Source: Hoylesella loescheii DSM 19665 = JCM 12249 = ATCC 15930 (GTDB lineage Bacteria > Bacteroidota > Bacteroidia > Bacteroidales > Bacteroidaceae). Taken from it: 64,000 bases of DNA. The stretch lies in contig NZ_KB899213.1 in NCBI RefSeq assembly GCF_000378085.1, forward strand, positions 124,001 to 188,000. Direction: 5' to 3'. Made by a program: the position numbers and the translations under genes. This document shows positions 54,457 to 63,127 of this stretch, piece by piece (within the stretch, counting starts at the first letter, position 1; each line of letters opens with the position of its first letter). Under the pieces are notes generated by a model. It did not search any database. It was not told the DNA's origin and saw only the letters and a list, made by a program, of their open reading frames with translations.

Positions 54457-56061
54457 CTATTTGGTTGTGCTCACGCTGAGGTTACTTACGCTCACTTCGC
54501 CACCATAGCTGTTGATACTCCAACAGTTTTTGGCCATGTTATAGATGCGGTTGGTGTAGCAACACACGTCGTTGACGTACATTACCAGCACGCTGTTGTC
54601 GGTGTAGATGGTTACGTTATAGGTGTTGTCGGATGGCCGAGCAAAGACGTAGCCGTCTATTCCCTCAACAAAACCCTTGCCCTTCGGTCCTTCTTCTTCG
54701 AAGTTCACCTTGCGCTTGTCGCCTCCTTCGGGGTTAATCACTAGGGTGTACCACTTTTCTGAGTCGCTGCCACGTACAAACGAGATGCCGAATTTATCGG
54801 TGTTGGCGGTCGTTTTCACGGTGAAGCTGATGCGGTTTACCTGTCCTAGTCGGGGGAATAGCGCCCAAGCCTCACCTTGCAGTTTAAGGTTGGCGCCGTC
54901 TTGCGTTACCCCTTGTGCGCTTTGCGCCATCACTTTGGGGGCGGCGTTTTGGCCAAACTGCGTGTTGATGGCAGGCACTTCGCCGAGCGTTAGTGTGCCG
55001 TCGGCATGCTGTATCAGGCGATGCGCCACCAAATTGCCTGCCCATTCGGGTTCGTGGGGATAGGCCCCAACATCCGTATTGTTGTTTCCAGGACGCGTAG
55101 GACACCATCCCCAGATGTAGCGGTTAGTGCCGTCGCTAGCCGTTTTGCCTGCATAGAAACCGCGACTGTCGAGAAATCCCTCGTGGTCGTCGGGCCATTT
55201 GCCTGCATCGTTGGCTGTAGTGGCCTTCAATTCGTTGATGGTACGACCCTTGAAGTATTGCACGCGACGCACGGCAGCATGCTTTTCACTGTACACCAAG
55301 TACCACCAATCGCCCATTTTGAAGAGGTCGGGGCACTCGTAAAAGCGGTCCCACATCATGGTCATAAACACTCCGACGTGCTTCCACGTCTTTAAATCGG
55401 TAGAAGAGAACTCTGCCAGCACGCCCTTACCATCCTTATAGGTGGCCACGAGCATGCGATAACCGCTGCCATCTTCGGCCTTATAGACGTAAGGGTCGCG
55501 GAAATCGTTGGCGCTATAACCATAGTCGTTGCCACGAATGACGAACGTTTGGCTCTTGGTCCATGTCTTAAAGTCGGGCGAAGTGGCCACCATCACCACC
55601 TGTGCATTATCGCCTTGGCGTGGCTGATGCTTGTTGCCGGTGTAGAAGGTGTAGTAAGTGTGCTGCGTTTCGTCGTAGATGGTAGAGCCAGTGCCCAATG
55701 CCGCATCTTGTTCGGCAGCCCCTCCGCATGGTATTAGCTCGCCTAATGAGGTGTAGTGAGCTGCGTCTTTGGTGCTGACAGCCCAAATGGGATGATAGGT
55801 AGCAGCAGGGTTGGGACGATAATCTTGTAGGTAAAGTACCTTAAAATCTTTTGCCACGGGGTCGAAGAAGGGCATGGGGTCGCCCACGAAACCAGCAAAT
55901 GGCTTGTAATAGGTGTCTTGTTTCTTGTCGTCGGCTGTTTGGAAGAAGGTGGTTGTTCCCTGCCAGTCGCGCTCTTCAACTGCGGGCGCGTCGCTTTCGC
56001 AGCTTGCTAGCGGTGTGGCTAGCAAGGCAAGCGAAGCGATGAGATATGCTGTTTTATTCAT
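54457..56061 (-). CDS. GH32 surface lipoprotein, probable endo-levanase
   Basis: A 534-aa lipoprotein (lipobox PLASC21 followed by ESDAP). The GH32 catalytic residues are present in variant motifs: nucleophile D61 in FVGDPMPFF (instead of WMNDPNG), D189 in NDFRDPY and E242 in YECPDLF. A C-terminal beta-sandwich spans about 375-530 (GISFVRGSDSEKWYTLVINPEGG, quoted in part). Its lipid anchor and its place directly after the SusCD and binding-protein genes match the surface endo-levanase of the B. thetaiotaomicron levan locus, which cuts polymer before import. Activity on inulin cannot be excluded. Confidence 0.87.
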   Translation of the reverse strand: MNKTAYLIASLALLATPLASCESDAPAVEERDWQGTTTFFQTADDKKQDTYYKPFAGFVGDPMPFFDPVAKDFKVLYLQDYRPNPAATYHPIWAVSTKDAAHYTSLGELIPCGGAAEQDAALGTGSTIYDETQHTYYTFYTGNKHQPRQGDNAQVVMVATSPDFKTWTKSQTFVIRGNDYGYSANDFRDPYVYKAEDGSGYRMLVATYKDGKGVLAEFSSTDLKTWKHVGVFMTMMWDRFYECPDLFKMGDWWYLVYSEKHAAVRRVQYFKGRTINELKATTANDAGKWPDDHEGFLDSRGFYAGKTASDGTNRYIWGWCPTRPGNNNTDVGAYPHEPEWAGNLVAHRLIQHADGTLTLGEVPAINTQFGQNAAPKVMAQSAQGVTQDGANLKLQGEAWALFPRLGQVNRISFTVKTTANTDKFGISFVRGSDSEKWYTLVINPEGGDKRKVNFEEEGPKGKGFVEGIDGYVFARPSDNTYNVTIYTDNSVLVMYVNDVCCYTNRIYNMAKNCWSINSYGGEVSVSNLSVSTTK

Positions 56062-56072
56062 TGTTACAGAGT

Positions 56073-57455
56073 TTATCGTTTAAGAAGGTTGATGGCGTTG
56101 CGCGTTAATGTGGCTACATTCTGGTGATAATGCGGCGTTACGGGGTCGATGCTGAACCAGTCGTAGCAGCCCGAACCAATGCAGACGATGCCGCCTTTGG
56201 TGCCATTGGCCGGTATTTCCCATGCCACGATGGCGCCATCGCCACCATATCCAAGGTCGCGCGCACCAGTTTCGTTGCGCCAAGTGTCGTAATCGGCATA
56301 CCCACCCCAGTCTGCACCGATGTGCCATTGGGCTGTTGAGTTGGTGATGCGATAGCCAGCGTCGCAGGTAAACACGTCGTTGGGGGCGTCGCTCTTCATC
56401 ACGAGGTTGCGATAAAGTGCGTTATCGGCATGTCCGCGCATAGAGAAGCTCCACGGCGAACCCACTGTTTCGGCCTCGGCTTCATTCTGTCCCCAGCAGT
56501 TATTTGGCACGCCGTCGTTCTTCATCGCACCGATGAAGGCTGGCATGTTGGTGGCATAGCGCGTAAAGAGGAACGAACCGCCTGCGTTGTAGTAGTCGCG
56601 CAGGGCTACCGAAGCCTCTACTGCGGCAGGTGCAGCCTTCTCGAAGGCCTCTTTTCCATCCACTCCGCCATCCTTATGGTAGTGCCACCATATCACCTTA
56701 CAAGCACTTAGGTCGATGCTTCCGTTCTTAATGTCGGCGAACGAGGCGTAGAGCGAGTTGGGCACGTTGGCCAACATCCAGCGACAAGCCGTTAGCTCTT
56801 CGATGTTTAGTTGGTCCATGCTCGACGCTAAGCCCACGAACACCACTTCGGGCTTACCTATCTTCGTAACGGTTACGGTGTAGGTGGCGGTAGCGGTGTT
56901 GTTGGTAACGGTTATTTGCACAGGTTTGGCAAAGCTGGTAGCCACTCCGCTGACGATAGATGCTGTGGCGTTGTCGCTCAAAGTGAATGTGGGCACGAGC
57001 GAAGAGAGGTTGAGTGCCTCGGGAACATAAACCGAAATGGTTTTCGCCCCTTCGTCTATGATGCCCGTATACAGGTCGTTAATCTTAAAGCTAGTTATCT
57101 TTGCCTCGTCGCGACGCACGCTGATGGTCCAGTCTTCGTACACGTCGGCGTTACGAACACGCATCGTTCGGGGCGTGGTAAAGTCCAGATGGTCGCCCTG
57201 CTTGATGTTGGCCGTTGCGCCTGCACTAAGTTGCAGGGTGGTAAGTTCCATGTTCCTAACGTCATAACCTTGTGGAACACGCACGGTAATGCTTCGTGTT
57301 GGCAGGTCGGTTGTGCCTTCGTATTTGTCTAATGCAATGGCTTGCACGTTGCAGTCGCCACCTAGTTGCAGGTCGCTAACGTTGCTTTCGCTGCACGCCG
57401 TGATGGCAACGAGCGTGGCAAAGGCCATCATGATTTGGGTTATCAGGGTTTTCAT
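56073..57455 (-). CDS. DUF4960 fructan-binding surface lipoprotein
   Basis: A 460-aa lipoprotein (lipobox AITAC21, then SESN). Two immunoglobulin-like repeats of DUF5018 type occupy about 30-195 (TRSITVRVPQGYDVRNMEL; KTISVYVPEALNLSSLVPTF). The rest (about 205-460) is a DUF4960 domain of flavodoxin- or GATase-like appearance (VIWWHYHKDGGVDG, IVAWEIPANGTKGGIVCIGSG). It occupies the position of the surface glycan-binding protein in the levan locus, 2 nt after SusD, and probably presents fructan to the endo-levanase and transporter. Confidence 0.83.
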   Translation of the reverse strand: MKTLITQIMMAFATLVAITACSESNVSDLQLGGDCNVQAIALDKYEGTTDLPTRSITVRVPQGYDVRNMELTTLQLSAGATANIKQGDHLDFTTPRTMRVRNADVYEDWTISVRRDEAKITSFKINDLYTGIIDEGAKTISVYVPEALNLSSLVPTFTLSDNATASIVSGVATSFAKPVQITVTNNTATATYTVTVTKIGKPEVVFVGLASSMDQLNIEELTACRWMLANVPNSLYASFADIKNGSIDLSACKVIWWHYHKDGGVDGKEAFEKAAPAAVEASVALRDYYNAGGSFLFTRYATNMPAFIGAMKNDGVPNNCWGQNEAEAETVGSPWSFSMRGHADNALYRNLVMKSDAPNDVFTCDAGYRITNSTAQWHIGADWGGYADYDTWRNETGARDLGYGGDGAIVAWEIPANGTKGGIVCIGSGCYDWFSIDPVTPHYHQNVATLTRNAINLLKR

Positions 57456-57457
57456 CG

Positions 57458-59188
57458 TTACCAGTCTCCTATGTTTTGTTTGTAATTACCTTTCGAAGCG
57501 GCCACCTGTGCATGTGGGATAGGCAGGTATTCGTTCTTGTTGGCGGTGAAGTGAGCACCGTTATATATGGCGCAATCGTTAGCTTCTTCGGCGTAATACT
57601 TGTTTATCACGCTGGCAGCTTCGCCCCAACGCACGAGGTCGAAGAAGCGTTCGCTCTCCATTCCCATTTCCAATCGGCGTTCCATCTTCACGATTTTGAG
57701 TGTTTGGGCTTGGTCGTAGGTGCCTGTGTATTGACCTACATTGAGCCTAACGCCATATTGCGACTCGTAGTTGGATATGGCTGCGGTGCTTTGTTTGGCT
57801 CTTCTGCGTAGCTGATTAACCAGTGCCAGTGCCTCTTGCAGATGACTTCCGCCTAGTTGGGCCAAAGCCTCTGCACGTTCGAGCAGCACGTCGGCGTAGC
57901 GGAACACGATGCGATTCATAGGCGTTCCCCACCACGAACCTTTAATAAGGTATCCGCTTTTGGGGTCGACGTTTTGCTTTAAGGTTACGTAATAGCCGTA
58001 AAGACCGTTTGAACGACTCCATGTTGCAGAGCGGTCCATCATGAAATCGCGGTTAAACTCGTAGGGCAGGCCGGGCATTCCTACGGTGAGGAAAAGGCGC
58101 GGGTCGGCATAATCGCGGCTCTTGTCGTAGTCGGCCTTGTTAAAGTCGTCTATTCGGGGCAGCCCGGCGTTGTCTGTACGATAGGCGTTCACGAGGTTTT
58201 GGCTGGGCTTGTAGAAGTCACATCCGCCATCGGTAACGCCTGGAATGTTGGGCACAATCAGTCCGTAGCTCCAATTGAGGTTGCCGTATGTTGTCCCGTC
58301 GTTCATCGAGTACTGCATAGCCCAAATGCTTTCGGCCCCGTTTTCGTACTGCGGTTCGGGTCGGAAGTTATTATGGAAGTCGGTTTCTAATGCAAATCCG
58401 CCAGCTGCATAGATGTCGGGCGCGGTGTATTGCACCACCTTTTGCAGGTCTTCTGTCGAGATAGAGGTCACTTCGTTGCTGTTTTCGTTGTCTTGACGAT
58501 AAGCCTTGTACAGGTAAACCTTAGCCAAGAAAGCGGCGGCAGCGGCTTTCGAGGGTCGTCCCACTTCTGATTGGCGTGCAGGTAGCACGTTGTAGGCCTC
58601 TTCAAGGTCTTTGGCTATGAGCGCCCAACCTTCGTCGTTGCTGTATTGGCGGTTCGAAAGGTTGTTGTATTGTTCGCTCGTCAGGCTGGGGTCTACTACA
58701 AAGGGGATGTATTTGTACAGTCTTTTGAGTAAGAAATGACCGTAGGCGCGTAAGAATTTCATTTCGGCCAGGCGCTGTTCTTTCAGCGGATAGTTGGCTG
58801 CATCGGTTTGTTGCAGCAGCTCGATTGCGGTATTCACGCGCGAAATGCCGTTGTACAGACGCTGCCACATGTCGCTGATGTTCCAGTTAGTGGTAAGTAT
58901 GCCTTGCGACACTTCCAGTTGGTGGAACACATCGCCATCGCTCGTGCCGTTTCCGCCCTTATAAGCGTCGTCGGAACGTACGTCGAAGTTCCACATTGAG
59001 AACGAAGAGTTGATGTCTTCGGCCGAAATCCAGATGGCATAGGCCGATATAACCAGCTTGTCCACATAGCGGGCGTCTTTCACTTGGTCGTTGTTTAGTG
59101 TGCCCTGTGGTTTCTGTTCGCCCAAAAAGTCGCTGCAACTGGATGCCAGTATGGCGCAAAGGGCTAATATGATGGTTGCTTTTTTCAT
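57458..59188 (-). CDS. SusD/RagB-like glycan-binding lipoprotein of the fructan locus
   Basis: A 576-aa lipoprotein (lipobox LASSC18, then SDFLGEQKPQG). SusD_N/RagB features are clear: YVDKLVISAYAIWIS, LAEMKFLRAYGHFLLKRLY, KAAAAAFLAKVYLYKAYRQ, and the C-terminal RFFDLVRWGEAASVINKYY and YLPIPHAQVAAS. It caps the adjacent SusC and binds fructan oligosaccharides at the cell surface. It begins 13 nt after the SusC stop. Confidence 0.94.
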   Translation of the reverse strand: MKKATIILALCAILASSCSDFLGEQKPQGTLNNDQVKDARYVDKLVISAYAIWISAEDINSSFSMWNFDVRSDDAYKGGNGTSDGDVFHQLEVSQGILTTNWNISDMWQRLYNGISRVNTAIELLQQTDAANYPLKEQRLAEMKFLRAYGHFLLKRLYKYIPFVVDPSLTSEQYNNLSNRQYSNDEGWALIAKDLEEAYNVLPARQSEVGRPSKAAAAAFLAKVYLYKAYRQDNENSNEVTSISTEDLQKVVQYTAPDIYAAGGFALETDFHNNFRPEPQYENGAESIWAMQYSMNDGTTYGNLNWSYGLIVPNIPGVTDGGCDFYKPSQNLVNAYRTDNAGLPRIDDFNKADYDKSRDYADPRLFLTVGMPGLPYEFNRDFMMDRSATWSRSNGLYGYYVTLKQNVDPKSGYLIKGSWWGTPMNRIVFRYADVLLERAEALAQLGGSHLQEALALVNQLRRRAKQSTAAISNYESQYGVRLNVGQYTGTYDQAQTLKIVKMERRLEMGMESERFFDLVRWGEAASVINKYYAEEANDCAIYNGAHFTANKNEYLPIPHAQVAASKGNYKQNIGDW

Positions 59189-59201
59189 TGTGATTGAACG
59201 T

Positions 59202-62200
59202 TTAGAAAGTGACGTTTAGGCCGAAAGTAAGGTTCAAGGGGATGGGATAACCAAAGTTGGGGTTCTCCGGATCAACGCCCGTAAAGCTGCTACTCTTGAT
59301 GGTGAGCAGGTTTTGTGCGCTCACGTAGAGGCGCAGACGTTCCATCATGAGTTTCTTAACCATGGCCTGAGGTAGGTTATAGCCTAGTTGTATGGTGCGC
59401 AATTTGAGGTACGAACCATTCTCAACCCAATAGCTCGACACACGTTTCTCGTTGGCGTTGTCGGATAACGACAGGGCGGGGATGTCGCTTGAGGGGTTGG
59501 ATGCGCTCCATGCGCCCAGCAAACGACGACCTTTGTTTAGGAAACCAATGTTAAGGCCAGCCCAAAGGTCGGTTTCTTTCTTCAAGTCGGAGATGATGTC
59601 TACACCCTGAACGCCCTGCCAAAACATGGTAAGGTCTAGGCCCTTGTACTCTAAGTAGACGTTAAGACCATAGCTGAACTTGGGCACAGGCGAGTAAATC
59701 CACGTTTGGTCGGCCTCGGTAATTTTGTTGTCGCCGTCTAAGTCGCGATATCTAATGCGACCAGGAGCCGCTCCTTGCTGTTGCGCATGGTTGTCTACCT
59801 CGGCCTGACTCTTAAAGATGCCGTCGGCCACATAGCCTACTTGCGCGCCCATAGGATGCCCAATGACGCTCTTCACACCGTTTCCACCGAACGTTCCGTT
59901 AGCTGCCACGGTCTCGGGAAGCTTAGTTATCTTGTTGCGATAGGTCGATAGGTTGGCGGCTAGGTCGTATTTAAGGCCGAAAACAGTGGTGTTGCGATAG
60001 CCTAAGTTCAGTTCCACGCCCCGATTTTCCATCTCTCCGGCGTTAATCCATTGTGTGCTGCCTTCGCCCATGGCTGCAATGCCAGCCATTTGCACAAGTA
60101 TGTCGCGCGTCTTTTTATAATACCAGTCTACGCTTCCATAGAGTGTGGCGTTAAAGAACGAGAAATCGGCACCCAAGTTGGTTTGTGTGGTGGTTTCCCA
60201 CTTAATGTTGTCGTTGCCAATTTGGTCGCGTTTAAAGCCCGAATCAAGTGTGCGACCGCCGTTGGTGCCTGCTATGTCGTATGACGTTCCATAGCTTTGA
60301 CCGCCGTTTTCGTTTACGCCGTAGTTGCTAACATACACTGTGTAGCGTGCGATGTTCGATATTTCTTGGTTACCCGTTTGTCCCCAAGATGCACGCAGCT
60401 TGAGATCGTCTATCCACGATACACGATTGAGAAAGCGTTCGCGATTGATACGCCAGCCAAGCGATAGTGCGGGGAAGGTGGCATAGCGGTTGTTCTTGCC
60501 GAAACGCGATGAACCGTCGTGGCGAAGAGTGAGCGATGCCATATAGCGATCATCGTAATTATAGTTGAGTTTACCAAAGAACGACACCAGCGAGTAACCC
60601 GAACCGCCGCCATGGCTTTGTGCCGTGCCCACGCCAGCGCTTGGCCACATGTAATCGGGCGAGAGAATGAGGAAGCCTTCCTTATAAGCCGAGAAGTAAA
60701 CATCGTCTTGGCGGTTAAGCTCCATACCTGCCATGGCGTCGGTGCGGTGCTTACCCATCTCCAGGTTGTAGGTAGCCACGGCGTTCCACATCCATTTCGT
60801 CCAATGCTCTTGCTTAGGTTCAACGGCGTTGGTGCTCTTAGCCACGTTGCCTTCGGTAACGGGATAGGTGAAGAAACGCTGCATTTTCTGACTATAATCC
60901 AAGCCGAACGTGGAGCGCAGGTTGAAGTTTTTGAGGGGGTTTAGGTTGATGTAAGCGTCGCCGAACATGCGCCAGTAGGTGTAACGGTTGTCTTTGTTGC
61001 GCTCTAACACGGCTACGGGGTTGTAACGATCGGGATAACCGCCCACAGGTCCACCCCAATTGCCATCCGTTGTATGCACAGGCAGCGAGGGGTTGAACTG
61101 CAAAACGTTAGATAGGAAACCGCCAGGGGCCTGCACTTCGGATGTACGGTTGAGTGTGAAATGTTCGCCAACGGTGAGCAAATTACCAATAAGCTTATAT
61201 TCGGTGTTCATTCGGGCCGAGAAGCGATTGAAGTCGCTCTGCCTGATAATGCCCTGATTGTTGTAATAACCCAGTGAGAAATACGAACTGCCTTTCTCCG
61301 AACCGCTGCTAACTGCTACGTTATATTGCTGCACAAGACCCGTGCGCGTGGTTTCGTTAAACCAGTCGGTGTCTGCCGCAGGTGTTTTTCCGGCTACGTC
61401 TAGATACTTCTTCATGCTCATTCCCTGCAATGTGGGCAGGCCTTGCGCATCGTATCCCCAATCGAAATGATAGCCCAAGCCATTGGTGTTGGGGTCCATG
61501 CCATCGTTAACGTAGGCTTGCCACATCACCTGACCATACTCCTTGGCGTTAAGCACATCAAGCTTGTGCACGTAAGTGGCGGCCGATATGGATGCGTCTA
61601 GGTCTACGCGGATGCGCCCACTCTTGCCTCGCTTGGTGGTAATGATGATTACGCCATTAGCTGCACGGCTTCCGTAGATGCTGGCCGATGCGGCATCTTT
61701 AAGCACTTGTATGCTTTCGATGTCGTTTCCGTTCAGTTCGTGCATGCCCGCCTTCGTGGGAACACCATCTATAATATATAGCGGGTCGTTGTCGTTGAGC
61801 GTTCCCACACCGCGAATACGCACCGTGGCTTGTCCCGAAGGTGCACCATCTGCGGCGATGTTCATGCCCGGCACACGTCCTTGCAAGGCTTTGATGGGGT
61901 TGTTTTCGTTTTGTTTGGCCAGGTCGTCGACGTTAACCACCGACACGGCGCCCGTTAAATCGGCCTTGCGTTGGGTGGTATAGCCTGTCACCACCACTTC
62001 GTTCAGGCTCTTGGCATTTTCTTCCAATGCGATGTTCATGGTTGGCGTGGCCTTCACTTCAATGGTTTTAAACCCCAAGTAAGATATAACCAGCGTTGCC
62101 CCGCTGTTCACTTCGAGTTTAAAATTGCCGTCAATGTCGGTGACGGTTCCGCGTGTGGTTCCTTTTTCCACGACGGATGCGCCCGTGATGGGTTCGCCGT

Positions 62201-62306
62201 CGGTGGCCGAAGTAACCTTACCGCTCACGTTTACGCCTTGCGCATGGGTAAGGGCGCATACGAAAATGGCCATCGCGATGATAAGAAGAGTTCGTAGCTG
62301 CTTCAT
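59202..62306 (-). CDS. SusC/RagA TonB-dependent transporter of the fructan locus
   Basis: A 1034-aa outer-membrane transporter. Signal peptide 1-22 (CALTHAQ), carboxypeptidase-regulatory-like domain about 25-100 (VSGKVTSATDGEPITGASV), plug with LNEVVVTGYTTQRKADLTGAV and ASASIYGSRAANGVIIITTKRG (about 210-230, quoted in part), then a large barrel ending LNLTFGLNVTF. It imports fructan oligosaccharides. It is the first gene of the leftward operon, with a -7 element at 62450 and paired direct repeats just upstream. Confidence 0.95.
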   Translation of the reverse strand: MKQLRTLLIIAMAIFVCALTHAQGVNVSGKVTSATDGEPITGASVVEKGTTRGTVTDIDGNFKLEVNSGATLVISYLGFKTIEVKATPTMNIALEENAKSLNEVVVTGYTTQRKADLTGAVSVVNVDDLAKQNENNPIKALQGRVPGMNIAADGAPSGQATVRIRGVGTLNDNDPLYIIDGVPTKAGMHELNGNDIESIQVLKDAASASIYGSRAANGVIIITTKRGKSGRIRVDLDASISAATYVHKLDVLNAKEYGQVMWQAYVNDGMDPNTNGLGYHFDWGYDAQGLPTLQGMSMKKYLDVAGKTPAADTDWFNETTRTGLVQQYNVAVSSGSEKGSSYFSLGYYNNQGIIRQSDFNRFSARMNTEYKLIGNLLTVGEHFTLNRTSEVQAPGGFLSNVLQFNPSLPVHTTDGNWGGPVGGYPDRYNPVAVLERNKDNRYTYWRMFGDAYINLNPLKNFNLRSTFGLDYSQKMQRFFTYPVTEGNVAKSTNAVEPKQEHWTKWMWNAVATYNLEMGKHRTDAMAGMELNRQDDVYFSAYKEGFLILSPDYMWPSAGVGTAQSHGGGSGYSLVSFFGKLNYNYDDRYMASLTLRHDGSSRFGKNNRYATFPALSLGWRINRERFLNRVSWIDDLKLRASWGQTGNQEISNIARYTVYVSNYGVNENGGQSYGTSYDIAGTNGGRTLDSGFKRDQIGNDNIKWETTTQTNLGADFSFFNATLYGSVDWYYKKTRDILVQMAGIAAMGEGSTQWINAGEMENRGVELNLGYRNTTVFGLKYDLAANLSTYRNKITKLPETVAANGTFGGNGVKSVIGHPMGAQVGYVADGIFKSQAEVDNHAQQQGAAPGRIRYRDLDGDNKITEADQTWIYSPVPKFSYGLNVYLEYKGLDLTMFWQGVQGVDIISDLKKETDLWAGLNIGFLNKGRRLLGAWSASNPSSDIPALSLSDNANEKRVSSYWVENGSYLKLRTIQLGYNLPQAMVKKLMMERLRLYVSAQNLLTIKSSSFTGVDPENPNFGYPIPLNLTFGLNVTF

Positions 62307-62449
62307 TTCTTGTTGCGTAATTAGGTTTTATAAATATGTAAGATTGTAGCTTTGTAGAGAGGGGAAAGTAGCCTTTCTCATCGGGTCGCGTAATTCCTAA
62401 AATTGATTTATGTCAATTCGGGTGCGCTTTCTCCCCATCTTCTGCGGAG

Positions 62450-62458
62450 GCAAATTTA
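62450..62458 (-). promoter_or_regulatory. -7 element of the fructan SusC operon
   Basis: Minus-strand TAAATTTGC about 145 bp upstream of the start codon. No TTG lies at 19-20 bp, as expected for an activator-dependent promoter. Confidence 0.55.
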
Positions 62459-62479
62459 GTACGAACGCGCGTAAGGGGC

Positions 62480-62517
62480 TTGCAATAATCGTTCGTATGC
62501 ATGCAAAAATCGTTCAT
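62480..62517 (-). promoter_or_regulatory. Two 17-bp direct repeats 21 bp apart, candidate activator site
   Basis: TTGCAATAATCGTTCGT (62480-62496) and ATGCAAAAATCGTTCAT (62501-62517) share 13 of 17 positions with a 21-bp period, two helical turns. They sit roughly 37-75 bp upstream of the predicted start, where a hybrid two-component (HTCS/AraC-type) regulator would bind. Confidence 0.6.
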
Positions 62518-62564
62518 GAAACATTTTTGTAAGAGAAAGAAAGAATAATTTGGGCAGTTGACGA

Positions 62565-62735
62565 GCTAACAAGTAGGCGAGTAGGCAAGGGGAAAGTGAA
62601 CAAGTTGACTTGTCCTCTTGTCTACTGATTGACTGCTTTACTCGTCAACAGGTTCACTTGTCTACTCGTTAATTTGTTACCTCCCCATCTTGCCATCTGG
62701 TTAACTTATTAACTCGTGAACTTATCTACTAAAAA
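62565..62735. repeat. Degenerate 8-9 bp tract (GACAAG/CTCGTCAAC words)
   Basis: About 170 bp of imperfect repeats that invert near 62607-62622 (CAAGTTGACTTG), so the two halves can pair. It is related to the tract at 674-767. Confidence 0.6.
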
Positions 62736-62928
62736 ATGACTATCCCCCAAAAGTCAACGTTGAACGAAGCGTTCAGTCATTGTCCTCGGGGGATAGTCGG
62801 GGTGTTTTCTAAGAGATCGATTGTCTAATTGATGTTGTGCGGGTGTAAATGGTCGGAATGCGGGCAAGCAATTAACAATCACTCGAGCCGCGTTTTGGTT
62901 TAAATCATACGACTTCCAATCTCTGAAA
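62731..62928 (-). ncRNA. Candidate structured RNA of about 195 nt
   Basis: On the minus strand a consensus promoter (62935-62966) is followed by an ORF-free region that folds: AGAGAT near the 5' end with ATCTCT, an almost continuous 12-bp stem GATTGTTAATTG with CAATTA-G-ACAATC around a C-rich 37-nt loop, and an intrinsic terminator. The terminator stem is GACTATCCCCC with GGGGGATAGTC (62738-62748 and 62788-62798), enclosing a smaller hairpin TGAACG-AAG-CGTTCA (62761-62775), followed by ATTTTTTAG. The family is unassigned; a 6S-like RNA is one option. Confidence 0.6.
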
Positions 62929-62934
62929 TGCGAT

Positions 62935-62966
62935 GCAAAAGTAATAATTTGCTTCAAAACGCACAA
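62935..62966 (-). promoter_or_regulatory. Promoter of the 195-nt RNA candidate
   Basis: Minus-strand TTG (62966-62964), 20-bp spacer, TACTTTTGC (62943-62935). Confidence 0.7.
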
Positions 62967-63078
62967 TAAATGTTCCAAAAAATATATTTTATGGCGTCAT
63001 TCCTTGATATAGATTAGATTTTGGGTGGGTAGAAAGCAAGATGTAGGAAGTGTAGTTGCACAATATAACGACAAAAAT

Positions 63079-63109
63079 TTTGAATTAGAAGAATAATGTG
63101 TATTTTTGC
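63079..63109 (+). promoter_or_regulatory. Promoter of the XRE-ImmA/IrrE gene
   Basis: TTTG (63079-63082), 18-bp spacer, TATTTTTGC (63101-63109), 18 bp before the start codon. Confidence 0.6.
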
Positions 63110-63127
63110 AGTAGAAACCAAAATCAG

